Under the pieces are notes generated by a model that saw only the letters and a list, made by a program, of their open reading frames with translations, was not told the origin of the DNA and searched no databases. The translations under genes and the position numbers were made by a program. This document shows, piece after piece, positions 8,904 to 18,363 of a stretch of 64,000 nt of DNA. The stretch is from Cyclobacteriaceae bacterium (GTDB lineage Bacteria; Bacteroidota; Bacteroidia; Cytophagales; Cyclobacteriaceae), in the NCBI GenBank assembly GCA_019638355.1, contig JAHBTY010000005.1:434001-498000 (forward strand). The letters are read 5' to 3'. Every line of letters begins with the position of its first letter. Within the stretch, counting starts at the first letter, position 1.

Positions 8904-11900
8904 TACTCTTCTTTCAATGTAGCCAGAAAGCTTACTACATCGCGGATCTCGCGTTTGGTTAGCAAGTATTGCATGGGTGGCATACTGGATGGTGAATCGG
9001 TGCGCTTGCTTACATTGGTTTTAAGAATCACCGTATCGGGTTTATCACCCGACTTAATCACAAACGAATCGGTTAGTTCCTTTTGCAAAATACCAATTAC
9101 CTTTTTACCCGATGCCAGTTCAAGTGTTACTACCCCGTAACCATCGGCAATACGCGCACTTGGGTTGATCAAAGATTCCAATAATTGTTCGCGTGTTAAG
9201 CGTTTGGCTACACCATTAATGCGTGGGCCGGCCGTTCCGCCATAATCATCGATGGAATGACACCGCACACATTGCGCAGTGGGGTGGCTCCAGAAGAGTC
9301 TTCCGCCTTTGGATGGATCGCCACCCAACAATGCACCGGCAAAGCTCGCGCCCAACGAATCTGCGGACTGGGTACGAACGGCTTTCGCAAACCGGTCTTT
9401 CAAGGTTTGTGATTTAGTGCTGTCGATTGCCTCGGCCAGTTCTAATTGCAACTCGACAGGAAGTTTCTTTGATTCCAGTTTAGTAAGAATGGTTTCAAAA
9501 GTTTTTTCAGAAAACTCTAAGGGTAAGCTGCCCAATGTTGTAATGGCTGCTTGTTGTTCTTCTGTTGTGCGGGTGTTGATTACATCGGTAAGCAAAGTGG
9601 CCATCACTTTTTTATCGAGGTCGATTTTGCCTAAGAGATCCAATCCGGTAACGCGTACACGTTTATCTGTATCAGCCAATGCCACAGCGATTGCATCTTG
9701 CATGACTGTTGTGTTTAGTTTTGCCAGTGCACGCAGCGCTTCTATTTTCACTTCCGGTTGCTTGTCGGATTTTATCCGTGCTAACAACTGCGAAGCTGCC
9801 GCATCAAGTTTTAACTTACCAATGGCTTTTGCGGTACTGGTGCGAATGGTTGCATCTGAATTGGCAAGCTGTTGAATCAATACGGCTTCTGACTTCTGTT
9901 GTACGGTGGCCAGATCGCGGGTAACCTCACCCCGATAGCGACCATCTACCCTATCCAATACCGAAGGTTTTGCCCATGTACTTAAAGCTGCTATGGCTTC
10001 AGCTCTCAACGTAATTGGCGCGTTCTTTTTTTGCAGATAGGTTAATAAATTTTGCAAGGCCGCATCTGTACCCACCCGCAGGTTGGCATTAATGCTTCTG
10101 CGGATTAATGGTTCATTCGAAAAAGCAGTTGTCGTTAAAAGGTTAGCCAATGCCGGTAATGCTTCGGTTATTGACTTATCATCGTTAATAGCACGTGCTG
10201 TTTCGGTTACAATGAATTCATCTACATCGTTTAAATACAAGGCAATGCCCGGATGTTGCAAGCGTCTTAATGCCAGCACAGCACCGAGGCGAACTGCTCT
10301 GGATGGATGGCTACTCAACGCCATTAGTTTATCGGCTTTACCAATCCGCGCCAGCGCCAATGCTGCTGCATGTCGAATGTATGCATCTGCATTATCATTA
10401 GTTTGAAGCACCTCTACCAAACCATCGAAAGCACCTTCATGAGCCATGCGACCCAATGCTTCGGCTGCGAAAAATTTTACACGTGGGTTTTCATCTTTCA
10501 ATAATGGAATCAATTCGGCTGCGGCTTTAGCATAACGTACATCGCCCAACCAACGGGCAGCCTGGGCCCTGATCTCACCGTCTTCATCTTTCAAATACGG
10601 AATCAGATTATCGGCAACAGCAGCATCCTTTCTTGCGATCTGGCTTAAGCCCCACACCGCATGAACACGCGCCAATTGATTTTCTTTTTGGTTCAGGTAG
10701 GTTTTGAATACTTCTGTTTGTTTACGCGATGCCAATTCAAACTGCGCTTTTTGTCGCACCCGCATATCGGCATGTAATAATAATTTTCCTAAGGCCTCGG
10801 TATCGTATTTAGTAATATCAGATTTAATCAACTTTTCGGTTTCGGCACGTATGGCTTTGTCAGGATTGTTCTCATCCAATTTCCAGATGCGACCGTAATC
10901 TTTTGTACCCCAGCCTTCAATCCAATCGCCCATGTACATGGCACCATCGGGACCGAAATCAATACCGGTTGCCAGTACACCGCTCAAGATCATTTTCGAT
11001 TCTACAAACTCGAACGAAGCACCTTTTGGTTTGAGCTTAAAGGAATGAATACCCGACTTTGTGGGGTTGCCCACAAACTCCACAATAAAAAATGTGTTCT
11101 TGAATCGTTCGCCCAAAGCTGTGCCGGGGTTGTACAACATGCCTGTTGGGCCATTTACAAAATTTTTAATGGTAGGCAGGATGTATGCCGGCTGGCCTTC
11201 ATGGCGCGGGATGTACATCTTTTCGTCCATCCATACTTTGTAGGTGTTGTTATCCGGATCGCGATACTTACCAAACTGCCAGTTGGTACGCCAACCAATG
11301 TCGGCACCATCAACCACATACACCAGTCGCTCGCTTTCACCGGGATGATCGCCATCGTTGTCTTCACTGATCAGGTTACCATATTCATCAAACACAAACT
11401 CGTGTGTGTTGCGATTACCGTACGCAAAAACTTCAAAGTTGCTGCCATCGGGTTCTGATCGTACAATTACACCACTGTTGGGATGTTCATATTTTTCACC
11501 ATTGGGGCCGGTGCCATTAAAACCAATATCACCAATCTGCCAATAGATGCGACCATCGGGGCCAACCTCTATGCCCGACATACCATGACCACCAAAGCCA
11601 ATGTGAATTCCATAGCCGTGTGAGAGTGAAGTCTTCTTTTCAGCAAGTCCCCACTTGTTTTCATTAATGCGCCACAGATCGGGGCCGATGGCTACGAACA
11701 AATCATCACCATGTTTTAAAACGCCACCGGCTGCATCGGTAGTTTCATCGTTGAAATCTTCTACTACCAATTGCGATTTATCGGCAAAGCCATCGCCATC
11801 GGTATCTTCAATGCGATAGATGTGTTCTTTTTGGATGGTGAGATCGCGCCAGTCGTGCGAGCCATCGTTATTCAAATCGGGTAACCATTCATTTTTAGCA

Positions 11901-12277
11901 CTAAGTTCGGGTGCCAATACCTTCTTTAAGAATGCACGTTTATCTTCGATTGTTTGTAATGAGATAGAGCCAATCTCCCAATCCTGATGGCCGCGGATAT
12001 CAAACTCAGAGTCTTTCTGGCGGTTGGTGCGCGTGTAATAAATTCTTCCCTGGTCATCAATATCAATCGACACAGGATCGGCCACCAATGAATCACTACC
12101 CCAGAGGGTAAGCACCAAACCCGAATCGATTTGGGGTGCTACCGTTTTTTGAATACTTTGTGAAAGTGCCGCGGCCTGGGATGGTGATAATTGTTTTATT
12201 CGAAGATCAGCCGGTGGTTTTTCGCAACTGATAACAATGGAAGTAATGAGGAGTAGAAAATAAACTGTATGGCGCAT
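8903..12277 (-). CDS. PVC-type heme lipoprotein: beta-propeller dehydrogenase-like domain, HEAT repeats and cytochrome c domain
   Basis: Very large envelope protein of 1124 residues. It has a lipoprotein signal (VISCEK); a propeller-type domain (about 50-470) with VDGADIGWRTNWQFG and GIDFGPDGAMYMGDWIEGWG, as in 'membrane-bound dehydrogenase' proteins of Planctomycetes and Verrucomicrobia; a long alpha-helical HEAT-repeat region (about 480-970) with repeated R..AA.ALG patterns; and a C-terminal cytochrome c domain with CVRCH at 1003-1007 and candidate distal methionines at 1099 and 1102. The likely role is oxidation of a sugar or polyol-type compound in the periplasm with electrons passed through heme c; this is inferred from the family and the substrate is unknown. 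It precedes the oxidase and VOC genes. Confidence 0.8.
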   Translation of the reverse strand: MRHTVYFLLLITSIVISCEKPPADLRIKQLSPSQAAALSQSIQKTVAPQIDSGLVLTLWGSDSLVADPVSIDIDDQGRIYYTRTNRQKDSEFDIRGHQDWEIGSISLQTIEDKRAFLKKVLAPELSAKNEWLPDLNNDGSHDWRDLTIQKEHIYRIEDTDGDGFADKSQLVVEDFNDETTDAAGGVLKHGDDLFVAIGPDLWRINENKWGLAEKKTSLSHGYGIHIGFGGHGMSGIEVGPDGRIYWQIGDIGFNGTGPNGEKYEHPNSGVIVRSEPDGSNFEVFAYGNRNTHEFVFDEYGNLISEDNDGDHPGESERLVYVVDGADIGWRTNWQFGKYRDPDNNTYKVWMDEKMYIPRHEGQPAYILPTIKNFVNGPTGMLYNPGTALGERFKNTFFIVEFVGNPTKSGIHSFKLKPKGASFEFVESKMILSGVLATGIDFGPDGAMYMGDWIEGWGTKDYGRIWKLDENNPDKAIRAETEKLIKSDITKYDTEALGKLLLHADMRVRQKAQFELASRKQTEVFKTYLNQKENQLARVHAVWGLSQIARKDAAVADNLIPYLKDEDGEIRAQAARWLGDVRYAKAAAELIPLLKDENPRVKFFAAEALGRMAHEGAFDGLVEVLQTNDNADAYIRHAAALALARIGKADKLMALSSHPSRAVRLGAVLALRRLQHPGIALYLNDVDEFIVTETARAINDDKSITEALPALANLLTTTAFSNEPLIRRSINANLRVGTDAALQNLLTYLQKKNAPITLRAEAIAALSTWAKPSVLDRVDGRYRGEVTRDLATVQQKSEAVLIQQLANSDATIRTSTAKAIGKLKLDAAASQLLARIKSDKQPEVKIEALRALAKLNTTVMQDAIAVALADTDKRVRVTGLDLLGKIDLDKKVMATLLTDVINTRTTEEQQAAITTLGSLPLEFSEKTFETILTKLESKKLPVELQLELAEAIDSTKSQTLKDRFAKAVRTQSADSLGASFAGALLGGDPSKGGRLFWSHPTAQCVRCHSIDDYGGTAGPRINGVAKRLTREQLLESLINPSARIADGYGVVTLELASGKKVIGILQKELTDSFVIKSGDKPDTVILKTNVSKRTDSPSSMPPMQYLLTKREIRDVVSFLATLKEE

Positions 12278-12445
12278 TACGTGTTGATTAGTTTCGAAAG
12301 ATAAGAAGTTTAGGAATTTAAGCCCGCACCCATCATAACTTGTGCGTTAAACTATGTGTAGGTTGGCCGCTCCGCTCGGGAGAGGGCGGCAAAAATTGTA
12401 AGAACTAAAAAGTTTGTTGGGTGTAGGGGCTGACCATTCATGTAG

Positions 12446-12481
12446 TATTGTAAAGCTCACATTTCTATTGTACTAATTTTG
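12446..12481 (+). promoter_or_regulatory. Bacteroidota-type promoter before the DPP-IV-like gene
   Basis: TAATTTTG at 12474-12481 matches the -7 consensus TAnnTTTG exactly. TATTG at 12446-12450 lies 23 nt upstream as a weak -33 element. The predicted start of transcription near 12486 leaves a leader of about 17 nt before the ATG at 12503. The rest of 12278-12445 shows no gene or clear structure. Confidence 0.55.
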
Positions 12482-12502
12482 AACTTTAAATTATTGTTCA
12501 CT

Positions 12503-14557
12503 ATGAATAAGATTATCAAAATCAGCCTGTTGGCCTTTCTTCCTTTAGCTGCATTTGGTCAGGACAAACTCAAATCTATGCCGGGCTATGATCAATACAC
12601 CCGGATTGCCCCGCAGATTCGTTCCTCTATCAAATCAGGAAGCCTGAGTGTTACCTGGAGTGAAGATGGTTCGTCATTCGATTACATACAAGACCAAAAA
12701 CTTTATCGCTACACAGTCAAAACCAAATCTGTAAAAGAAGTTGGCGATGCCCCTACGAGTGAAAGGCGCATGCCTCCGCGTCCGGTTCGTGGCCGGCAAT
12801 ATGATTTTGCCAACTCACCCGATGGCAAATGGAAAGCCTATACAAAAGACCGGAATATGTTTATCAGCGAAGCTAATGGTGCAAACAGTGTGGCCATTAC
12901 CACCGATGGTAACGAACAAAATCAAATCAAATACGGAATTGCTACCTGGGTATATGGCGAAGAGTTAGGACAAAACACCGCTATATGGTGGTCGCCCGAC
13001 AGCAAGAAAGTTGCCTTCTACAAGTTTGATGAAAAGAATGCAAAGAAGTTTTACGTACTGCTAAATCAATTGAAGTTACAGGACTCGCTGGAGATTGAAG
13101 CTTATCCAAAAGTAGGCGCTGCCAACCTGCCGGTAGATTTGATGGTGTATGACCTCGAAACAAAAAAAACTACGTTATTGGATTTGCGTGAGGGCAAACC
13201 TTACCACGATGGTAATCTTGGAACTTACATATACGGAATCGATTGGACACCCGATGGAAAGGAATTGCTGTATCATAGCACCAATCGCAAACAGGATATT
13301 ATGGAGTACCGGGCCGCTGATCCGGTAACAGGTAAAAGTAGAACAGTTGTGCGCGAAGAGTGGTTAGCCAGCTTTACCAAAAACACGCCCGAAATTTATG
13401 TACTAAAAGATGGTAAGCGCTTTATTTGGGCTTCGGAGCGCACCGGTTTTAATAACTATTATTTGTACGATTGGAGTGGCGAACTGATCAATACCATTAC
13501 CAAACATCCATTTGAAGTTTCGCGCATTTTGAAAGTAGATGAAAAGTTGGGCGAGTTGTACTACATGGCCCGCAGTGGCGATAACCACATGAAGTTGCAA
13601 CTACATCGCGTAAAGCTGGATGGCACAAAAGATGTGCGCTTAACCAACCCGGCATTTAATCATACCATTACACTTTCACCTGACAATAAATTTTTTGTGG
13701 ACGTGGCCGAAACACACAACGTGCCACCAACTACTTCGCTGGTAGATGCAAAAGGTAAAGTGGTAGCGGAGCTAGCCAAGAGTGATATGAGTAAGTTTGA
13801 TGAATTGGGATTAAAAAAAGTAGAAGTATATACATTTACCTCAGCGGATGGTGTTACTCCCCTTCATGGTGTAATCCATTTTCCTTCCAACTTTGATTCC
13901 ACCAAAAAGTACCCGGTTATTTTAAGCAATTATGGTGGTCCGGCTACCAATGCTTTCCGCGAAAACTTTACCTACCCGGATGCTTTAACCGAGTTTGGCT
14001 TTCTGGTATTAAATATTGATGGTCGCAATGCCGGAGGTAAAGGCAAAAAATTATTAGATCAGCTTTATGGTAACCTCGGCTTTGTAGAGATGGATGATTT
14101 TGCTGCGGGTGTAAAAGCCTTGTATTCCCGTCCGTATTTTGATAAAACACGCGTAGGCGTTTATGGTACTTCCTATGGAGGTACAACGGCAGCAACATTA
14201 TTGTTACGTTACCCCGATGTATTTCATGCAGCCGTGGCCAACTCGGCTGTAACAGACTGGCGTAATTATGATAATATCTATACCGAACGTTTTATGAATA
14301 CCCTTGAGAATAATAAGAAAGGGTACGATGCCTCCAGCTTAATGCCGATGGCGAAAAACCTGAAGGGTGAGTTGATGATTTTCTATGGTACGGCTGATAA
14401 CAATGTGCATCCTTCCAACTCATTGCAGTTGATTGATGCGTTGCAAAAAGCCGGTAAGAGTTTTGAGGTACAGGTTGCGCCCGATGGCGGGCACGTTGCA
14501 ATGAATCGGGATCGGATGATGGAGTTTTTTATTCAGCATTTGGTGTTGAAGAAGTAG
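12503..14557 (+). CDS. Dipeptidyl peptidase IV-like serine peptidase (S9B family)
   Basis: Exported peptidase of about 684 residues from the ATG at 12503; an upstream in-frame TTG at 12479 lies inside the -7 box and is rejected. The signal peptide ends near AAFGQ. An N-terminal beta-propeller (about 40-450) contains WVYGEELG, the Glu-Glu motif that binds the substrate N-terminus in DPP-IV. The C-terminal alpha/beta-hydrolase has GTSYGGT with Ser557, Asp632 in YGTADNNVHP and His664 in DGGHVAMNRD. It should remove dipeptides from peptide N-termini in the periplasm. It stands alone, followed by a strong terminator. Confidence 0.9.
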   Translation: MNKIIKISLLAFLPLAAFGQDKLKSMPGYDQYTRIAPQIRSSIKSGSLSVTWSEDGSSFDYIQDQKLYRYTVKTKSVKEVGDAPTSERRMPPRPVRGRQYDFANSPDGKWKAYTKDRNMFISEANGANSVAITTDGNEQNQIKYGIATWVYGEELGQNTAIWWSPDSKKVAFYKFDEKNAKKFYVLLNQLKLQDSLEIEAYPKVGAANLPVDLMVYDLETKKTTLLDLREGKPYHDGNLGTYIYGIDWTPDGKELLYHSTNRKQDIMEYRAADPVTGKSRTVVREEWLASFTKNTPEIYVLKDGKRFIWASERTGFNNYYLYDWSGELINTITKHPFEVSRILKVDEKLGELYYMARSGDNHMKLQLHRVKLDGTKDVRLTNPAFNHTITLSPDNKFFVDVAETHNVPPTTSLVDAKGKVVAELAKSDMSKFDELGLKKVEVYTFTSADGVTPLHGVIHFPSNFDSTKKYPVILSNYGGPATNAFRENFTYPDALTEFGFLVLNIDGRNAGGKGKKLLDQLYGNLGFVEMDDFAAGVKALYSRPYFDKTRVGVYGTSYGGTTAATLLLRYPDVFHAAVANSAVTDWRNYDNIYTERFMNTLENNKKGYDASSLMPMAKNLKGELMIFYGTADNNVHPSNSLQLIDALQKAGKSFEVQVAPDGGHVAMNRDRMMEFFIQHLVLKK

Positions 14558-14583
14558 AAACTTACCCCTGGACTTGTGGTTAG

Positions 14584-14614
14584 CCGTCAGGTTTTTTAAA
14601 CCTGACGGTTTTTT
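14584..14614 (+). terminator. Rho-independent terminator after the DPP-IV-like gene
   Basis: A perfect 11-bp inverted repeat (14584-14594 with 14598-14608, loop TTT) starts CCGTCAGG and is followed by TTTTTT at 14609-14614. It faces the plus-strand peptidase gene. On the opposite strand no T-tract follows, so it is less likely to end the convergent trp/aroF transcript. Confidence 0.85.
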
Positions 14615-14660
14615 GTGAAAAAAGAAATAAGCATTTTACTTCTACTAACAAAACCGGCTA

Positions 14661-15668
14661 TTATTCCTGAATCAACCTGTAGGCCGCACGCATGCGCTTG
14701 ATTAAGCGACTGGATTCATCAAAATCAAGCGTCTGTTGGCCATCGCTAAAAGCTTCTTCCGGTTTCTGATGGGTTTCGTAAATTATCCCATCGGCACCAG
14801 CCACTGCGGCAGCCAACGCAACCTGTGGCACATACTCGCGAATACCAATTCCATGCGAAGGATCGGCTACTACGGGCAAATGCGACTTCGATTTTAAAAT
14901 CGGAATTGCATTTATATCCATCGTATTGCGGCTTGCTTTTTCATAGGTGCGAATACCGCGCTCGCACAAGATCAGTTTTTCATTACCAGCCGAGAATACA
15001 TATTCAGCGGATGAAAGTAATTCATCAATAGTACCTGAGATACCACGCTTAATCATAACGGGCTTATCCACTTTGCCCAATTCATCCAATAAATTAAAGT
15101 TTTGCGTATTGCGCGCACCTACCTGAAAAACATCTACATACGGCAGCATGGGTTCAATCTGGCTTACCTGCATCACCTCACTGATTATTTTGATACCATT
15201 CTTTCGCGCTAATTCATACCACAATTTCAATCCATCAATTCCCAACCCACGAAAGGCATAAGGCGAACTGCGCGGCTTAAACACACCGCCTCGCATAATG
15301 CGTACCTGGTTGGCCACCAGGTGTTGAATGGTTTGTTCGATCTGTTTTTCATTTTCAATAGAACACGGGCCAGCCATTATAGCCAGGCCACCACCACCAA
15401 TGGTAACATCATCGCCCAAATCAATAACGGTTGGCGCTACCTTCCATTTTTTTGAAACCAATTTGTATTCATCGGAAACCCGGTGTATATCAGCAATGCC
15501 CGGCAAATGGCCAATGGCGCGAATATCAAATTCTTTTTTTCCAATAGCCACCAGGTATTTGCTACGTTGTGTTACAACCGGCATGGATTTATAACCTAAA
15601 GCCGTAATTTTTTCGATAATCGATTGCTGTTGATTGGAATCAACATTCGGTTTTAATTCAATAATCAT
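14661..15668 (-). CDS. aroF: 3-deoxy-7-phosphoheptulonate (DAHP) synthase, type I-beta with N-terminal ferredoxin-like domain
   Basis: First enzyme of the shikimate pathway, joining phosphoenolpyruvate and erythrose 4-phosphate. 335 residues from the ATG at 15668, close in length to the Thermotoga enzyme. Residues 1-70 form a ferredoxin-like regulatory domain; the barrel begins near 95 with MAGPCSIEN (98-106) and later shows KPRSSPYAFRGLG, MIKRG and VVADPSHGIG. The ATG overlaps the trpA stop by 4 bp (ATGA), which fixes the start and implies translational coupling. A longer reading to 15782 would run deep into trpA and has no family support. As the last gene of the trp operon it would be controlled by the same attenuator. 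The gene symbol could also be given as aroG. Confidence 0.9.
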   Translation of the reverse strand: MIIELKPNVDSNQQQSIIEKITALGYKSMPVVTQRSKYLVAIGKKEFDIRAIGHLPGIADIHRVSDEYKLVSKKWKVAPTVIDLGDDVTIGGGGLAIMAGPCSIENEKQIEQTIQHLVANQVRIMRGGVFKPRSSPYAFRGLGIDGLKLWYELARKNGIKIISEVMQVSQIEPMLPYVDVFQVGARNTQNFNLLDELGKVDKPVMIKRGISGTIDELLSSAEYVFSAGNEKLILCERGIRTYEKASRNTMDINAIPILKSKSHLPVVADPSHGIGIREYVPQVALAAAVAGADGIIYETHQKPEEAFSDGQQTLDFDESSRLIKRMRAAYRLIQE

Positions 15669-16444
15669 TTGGATGTGGTTAATGAAAGTACAAACTGCTG
15701 AATAGCTGCTTCCAGATTTTTGCTTTCGCTGATTTGCTGAATAAATGAACTCCCTACAATGGCACCAGCCCCGTATGCACAAGCTTGCGAGTAAGTGGTG
15801 TAATTTGAAATTCCAAAACCAATCAGAAATGGATTTTTTAAATTATAAGATTTAAGTCTGTTGAAGTAAGCGATTTGTTCTGGTGTAAACTGACCTTTGG
15901 CCCCTGTGGTACTGGATGCTGACACTGCATAAACAAAACCCGTACTGATGGCATCAATCTTTCGGACGCGGGCTTCGCTTGTCGTAGGCGAGATCAGAAA
16001 AGAAACGCTTAGATTCAGCGAAGTGGTTAAAGCTTCATATTGGGCAAATTCATCCAACGGTAAATCCGGTAAAATCAAACCATCTACTCCTGCAAAAGCA
16101 GCATCTTTAAAAAACCTTTCAAAACCATACTGCATCACGGGATTGAGATAACCCATTAGAATGACAGGCATCTTTACTTTAGTGCGCAGCGCTGCCACCT
16201 GCTTTAACAACAGTGCAACCGACATTCCATTATCAAGCGCTTTCTTATTGCTTGCCTGTATGGTAGGTCCATCGGCCACCGGATCCGAAAATGGAATTCC
16301 GATTTCAATTAGATCGGCACCGGCTGCTTCAAGCGCAATTGCAATCTTTTCTGTGTCGTCCAGATTGGGAAAGCCGGCTGTATAAAAAACTGAGAGCACC
16401 GGCTTTTTTGTTTTCGACAACAGTTCTGTAATTCTATTCTTCAT
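15665..16444 (-). CDS. trpA: Tryptophan synthase alpha subunit
   Basis: 259 residues. It cleaves indole-3-glycerol phosphate to indole and glyceraldehyde 3-phosphate and works in an alpha2beta2 complex with TrpB. The TIM-barrel landmarks are clear: LIEIGIPFSDPVADGP with catalytic Glu47, and GVDGLILPDLP with Asp58 and neighbouring conserved aspartates. FGISN near the C-terminal third is part of the phosphate-binding region. It follows trpB after an 86-nt gap that contains a hairpin, the longest gap inside the operon, and overlaps aroF by 4 bp. Confidence 0.95.
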   Translation of the reverse strand: MKNRITELLSKTKKPVLSVFYTAGFPNLDDTEKIAIALEAAGADLIEIGIPFSDPVADGPTIQASNKKALDNGMSVALLLKQVAALRTKVKMPVILMGYLNPVMQYGFERFFKDAAFAGVDGLILPDLPLDEFAQYEALTTSLNLSVSFLISPTTSEARVRKIDAISTGFVYAVSASSTTGAKGQFTPEQIAYFNRLKSYNLKNPFLIGFGISNYTTYSQACAYGAGAIVGSSFIQQISESKNLEAAIQQFVLSLTTSK

Positions 16445-16475
16445 TTGAATTCTTTTACTTCAATGTTTTTATGAA

Positions 16476-16520
16476 GGCATTTTGACCGGTTACTAACTTG
16501 AACTGAAACCGGCAGATGCC
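16476..16520 (-). other. Hairpin in the trpB-trpA gap
   Basis: GGCAT (16476-16480) pairs with ATGCC (16516-16520), and CCGGTT (16486-16491) pairs with AACCGG (16507-16512), separated by small unpaired bulges, with a 15-nt loop. There is no T-tract beyond it on the transcribed strand, so it is not an evident terminator. It may affect mRNA stability or the trpB/trpA ratio (inference). Confidence 0.4.
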
Positions 16521-16530
16521 TGTTAAAATC

Positions 16531-17712
16531 TTAATATTTTCCCCAGTGGATATACGTTTCCAAATCCTTATCGCCTCTACCCGATAGATTCACCACTACC
16601 ACATCTTCAGTTGTTAACTCAAGTTTTGAAAGCGCTGCAATGGCGTGTGCCGATTCAATTGCTGGAATAATTCCTTCGGTGCGGGCTAACTCAATACCGG
16701 CATGCATGGCTTCATCATCCGTTGCACTCACAAACTGCACACGACCCGTTTCAAACAAGTGTGCATGCAAGGGTCCAATGCCCGGATAATCCAACCCGGC
16801 CGAAATGGAATATGGCTCAATCACCTGGCCATCGGTGGTTTGCATCAACAATGTTTTACTGCCATGCAAAACTCCCGGCTTACCCAATGCAGTTGTAGCA
16901 GCCGACTCACCACTATCAATACCCAAACCCGCAGCCTCCACGCCTACCAGGTTAACATGTTCTTCGTTGAGATAATGATAAAATGCTCCAGCCGCGTTGC
17001 TGCCGCCACCTACACACGCCACTACATAATCAGGGTTGGGTTGACCAATTTCCGCCAGCAATTGCTTTTTTATTTCTTCGCTGATTATAGATTGAAACAA
17101 GGTAACCATGTGTGGATACGGATGCGGCCCCACAACTGATCCGATAATGTAGTGCGTATCGGTTGGATGGTTAATCCAATGCCGCATCGCTTCGTTAGTA
17201 GCATCCTTCAACGTCATGTTACCCGATACTGCAGGCACAACCTGCGTACCGAGAATGCGCATACGCTCCACATTCGGGCGTTGCCGTTCCATATCTAACT
17301 TACCCATGTAAACCATACACTCCATGCCCATCAGCGCACACACGGTTGCCGTAGCAACACCGTGTTGACCAGCACCCGTCTCGGCAATAATTTTTTGTTT
17401 ACCCAATCGTTTCGCCAATAAAATCTGACCAATCGTGTTGTTGATTTTATGCGCTCCGGTATGACATAAATCTTCACGCTTGAGGTAAACATTCGCCATA
17501 TATTTTTCAGATAGGCGGGCTGCGTAATAAAGTGGTGTCGGTCGCCCAACATATTGACGCAACAAATCCTGAAACTCTTTTTGAAACGCTGGTTGTTGAA
17601 TGATCTCCAGGTATTGCTGGCGTAATTCTTCCACATTGGGATACAACATTTCCGGAATGTAGGCTCCACCAAAATTTCCGTAGTAACCGCGTGAGTCAAC
17701 TTCGTAGCGCAT
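16531..17712 (-). CDS. trpB: Tryptophan synthase beta subunit
   Basis: 393 residues. PLP enzyme that condenses indole and serine to tryptophan. The PLP-binding lysine is Lys89 in HTGAHKINN, the phosphate-binding loop is GGGSNAAG near 235-242, and the C-terminal region has LSGRGDKD. Full family length with no gap. It starts 12 nt after the trpF stop. The start ATG gives the usual N-terminus ([13 protein letters not shown]). Highly confident from sequence alone. Confidence 0.97.
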   Translation of the reverse strand: MRYEVDSRGYYGNFGGAYIPEMLYPNVEELRQQYLEIIQQPAFQKEFQDLLRQYVGRPTPLYYAARLSEKYMANVYLKREDLCHTGAHKINNTIGQILLAKRLGKQKIIAETGAGQHGVATATVCALMGMECMVYMGKLDMERQRPNVERMRILGTQVVPAVSGNMTLKDATNEAMRHWINHPTDTHYIIGSVVGPHPYPHMVTLFQSIISEEIKKQLLAEIGQPNPDYVVACVGGGSNAAGAFYHYLNEEHVNLVGVEAAGLGIDSGESAATTALGKPGVLHGSKTLLMQTTDGQVIEPYSISAGLDYPGIGPLHAHLFETGRVQFVSATDDEAMHAGIELARTEGIIPAIESAHAIAALSKLELTTEDVVVVNLSGRGDKDLETYIHWGKY

Positions 17713-17724
17713 GACTTTTTATTT

Positions 17725-18363
17725 TTAAGGTCTGATTTTGTTCAATGAATTTAGTAAGCTCTTTATTTTATCAACACTTTTAATAGCAGGTTGTTCTTCT
17801 ACACCGCTATTAATATCAATACCAAAAAACATTTTATGATGAAAGTCTTCCAAGTCCTGAATGTTTGACTCAGAAATTCCACCACTTAAAAAAAATGGAG
17901 TGTTACCAGTATATTTTCCGAGCAAATTCCAATCGAACCGAAAAGCATTTCCACCATAGTGTTTGCCCTTTGTGTCGAACAGAAAAAAATCTGCGGCACT
18001 TTCATATTCAGAAGTAGAACAGAAATCAAAATCTGCATCTACCCGAAATACTTTAATTACACCTACCTTACTCTTTAACTCCTGAGCATAAGCCACCGAT
18101 TCATCACCGTGCAATTGTACAAAATCGAGTTGGTGCTTTTGAACAAGTTGCTGAACCCGATCCATGTCCTCGTTTACAAAAACCCCCACGCGCTTTACAT
18201 GGGTTGGCAGATCATTTGGAATACGAAATGAATCGCCTACAAACCGGGGTGAAGAATCATAAAAAATAAACCCCATATAATCTGGTTGCAATTTGCTCAC
18301 AGCACGCAGATTGTCTGCATCCCGCATGCCGCATACCTTCCAAACGCGGGGGGCTATCTTCAT
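17725..18363 (-). CDS. trpF: Phosphoribosylanthranilate isomerase
   Basis: 212 residues. It isomerises N-(5'-phosphoribosyl)anthranilate to the carboxyphenylamino-deoxyribulose phosphate used by TrpC. Cys11 in KVCGMRDADN is the catalytic cysteine. LFDTKGKHYGG supplies the acid, and FFLSGGIS is the phosphate-binding strand. The ATG overlaps the stop of trpC by 4 bp (ATGA), so the two consecutive enzymes are coupled in translation. TrpC and TrpF are separate proteins here, not fused as in E. coli. Confidence 0.95.
   Translation of the reverse strand: MKIAPRVWKVCGMRDADNLRAVSKLQPDYMGFIFYDSSPRFVGDSFRIPNDLPTHVKRVGVFVNEDMDRVQQLVQKHQLDFVQLHGDESVAYAQELKSKVGVIKVFRVDADFDFCSTSEYESAADFFLFDTKGKHYGGNAFRFDWNLLGKYTGNTPFFLSGGISESNIQDLEDFHHKMFFGIDINSGVEEQPAIKSVDKIKSLLNSLNKIRP

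Noticed and set aside
12278..12445. Possible small RNA or gene upstream of the DPP-IV-like gene
   Set aside because: A short G/C-rich block near 12365-12395 (GGCCGCTCCGCTC...) stands out, but I found no stable hairpin with T-tract, no promoter and no open frame of protein-like composition.
15669..15782. 38-residue N-terminal extension of the DAHP synthase
   Set aside because: It lies inside trpA in another frame and has no family counterpart; the ATGA overlap gives the normal N-terminus.
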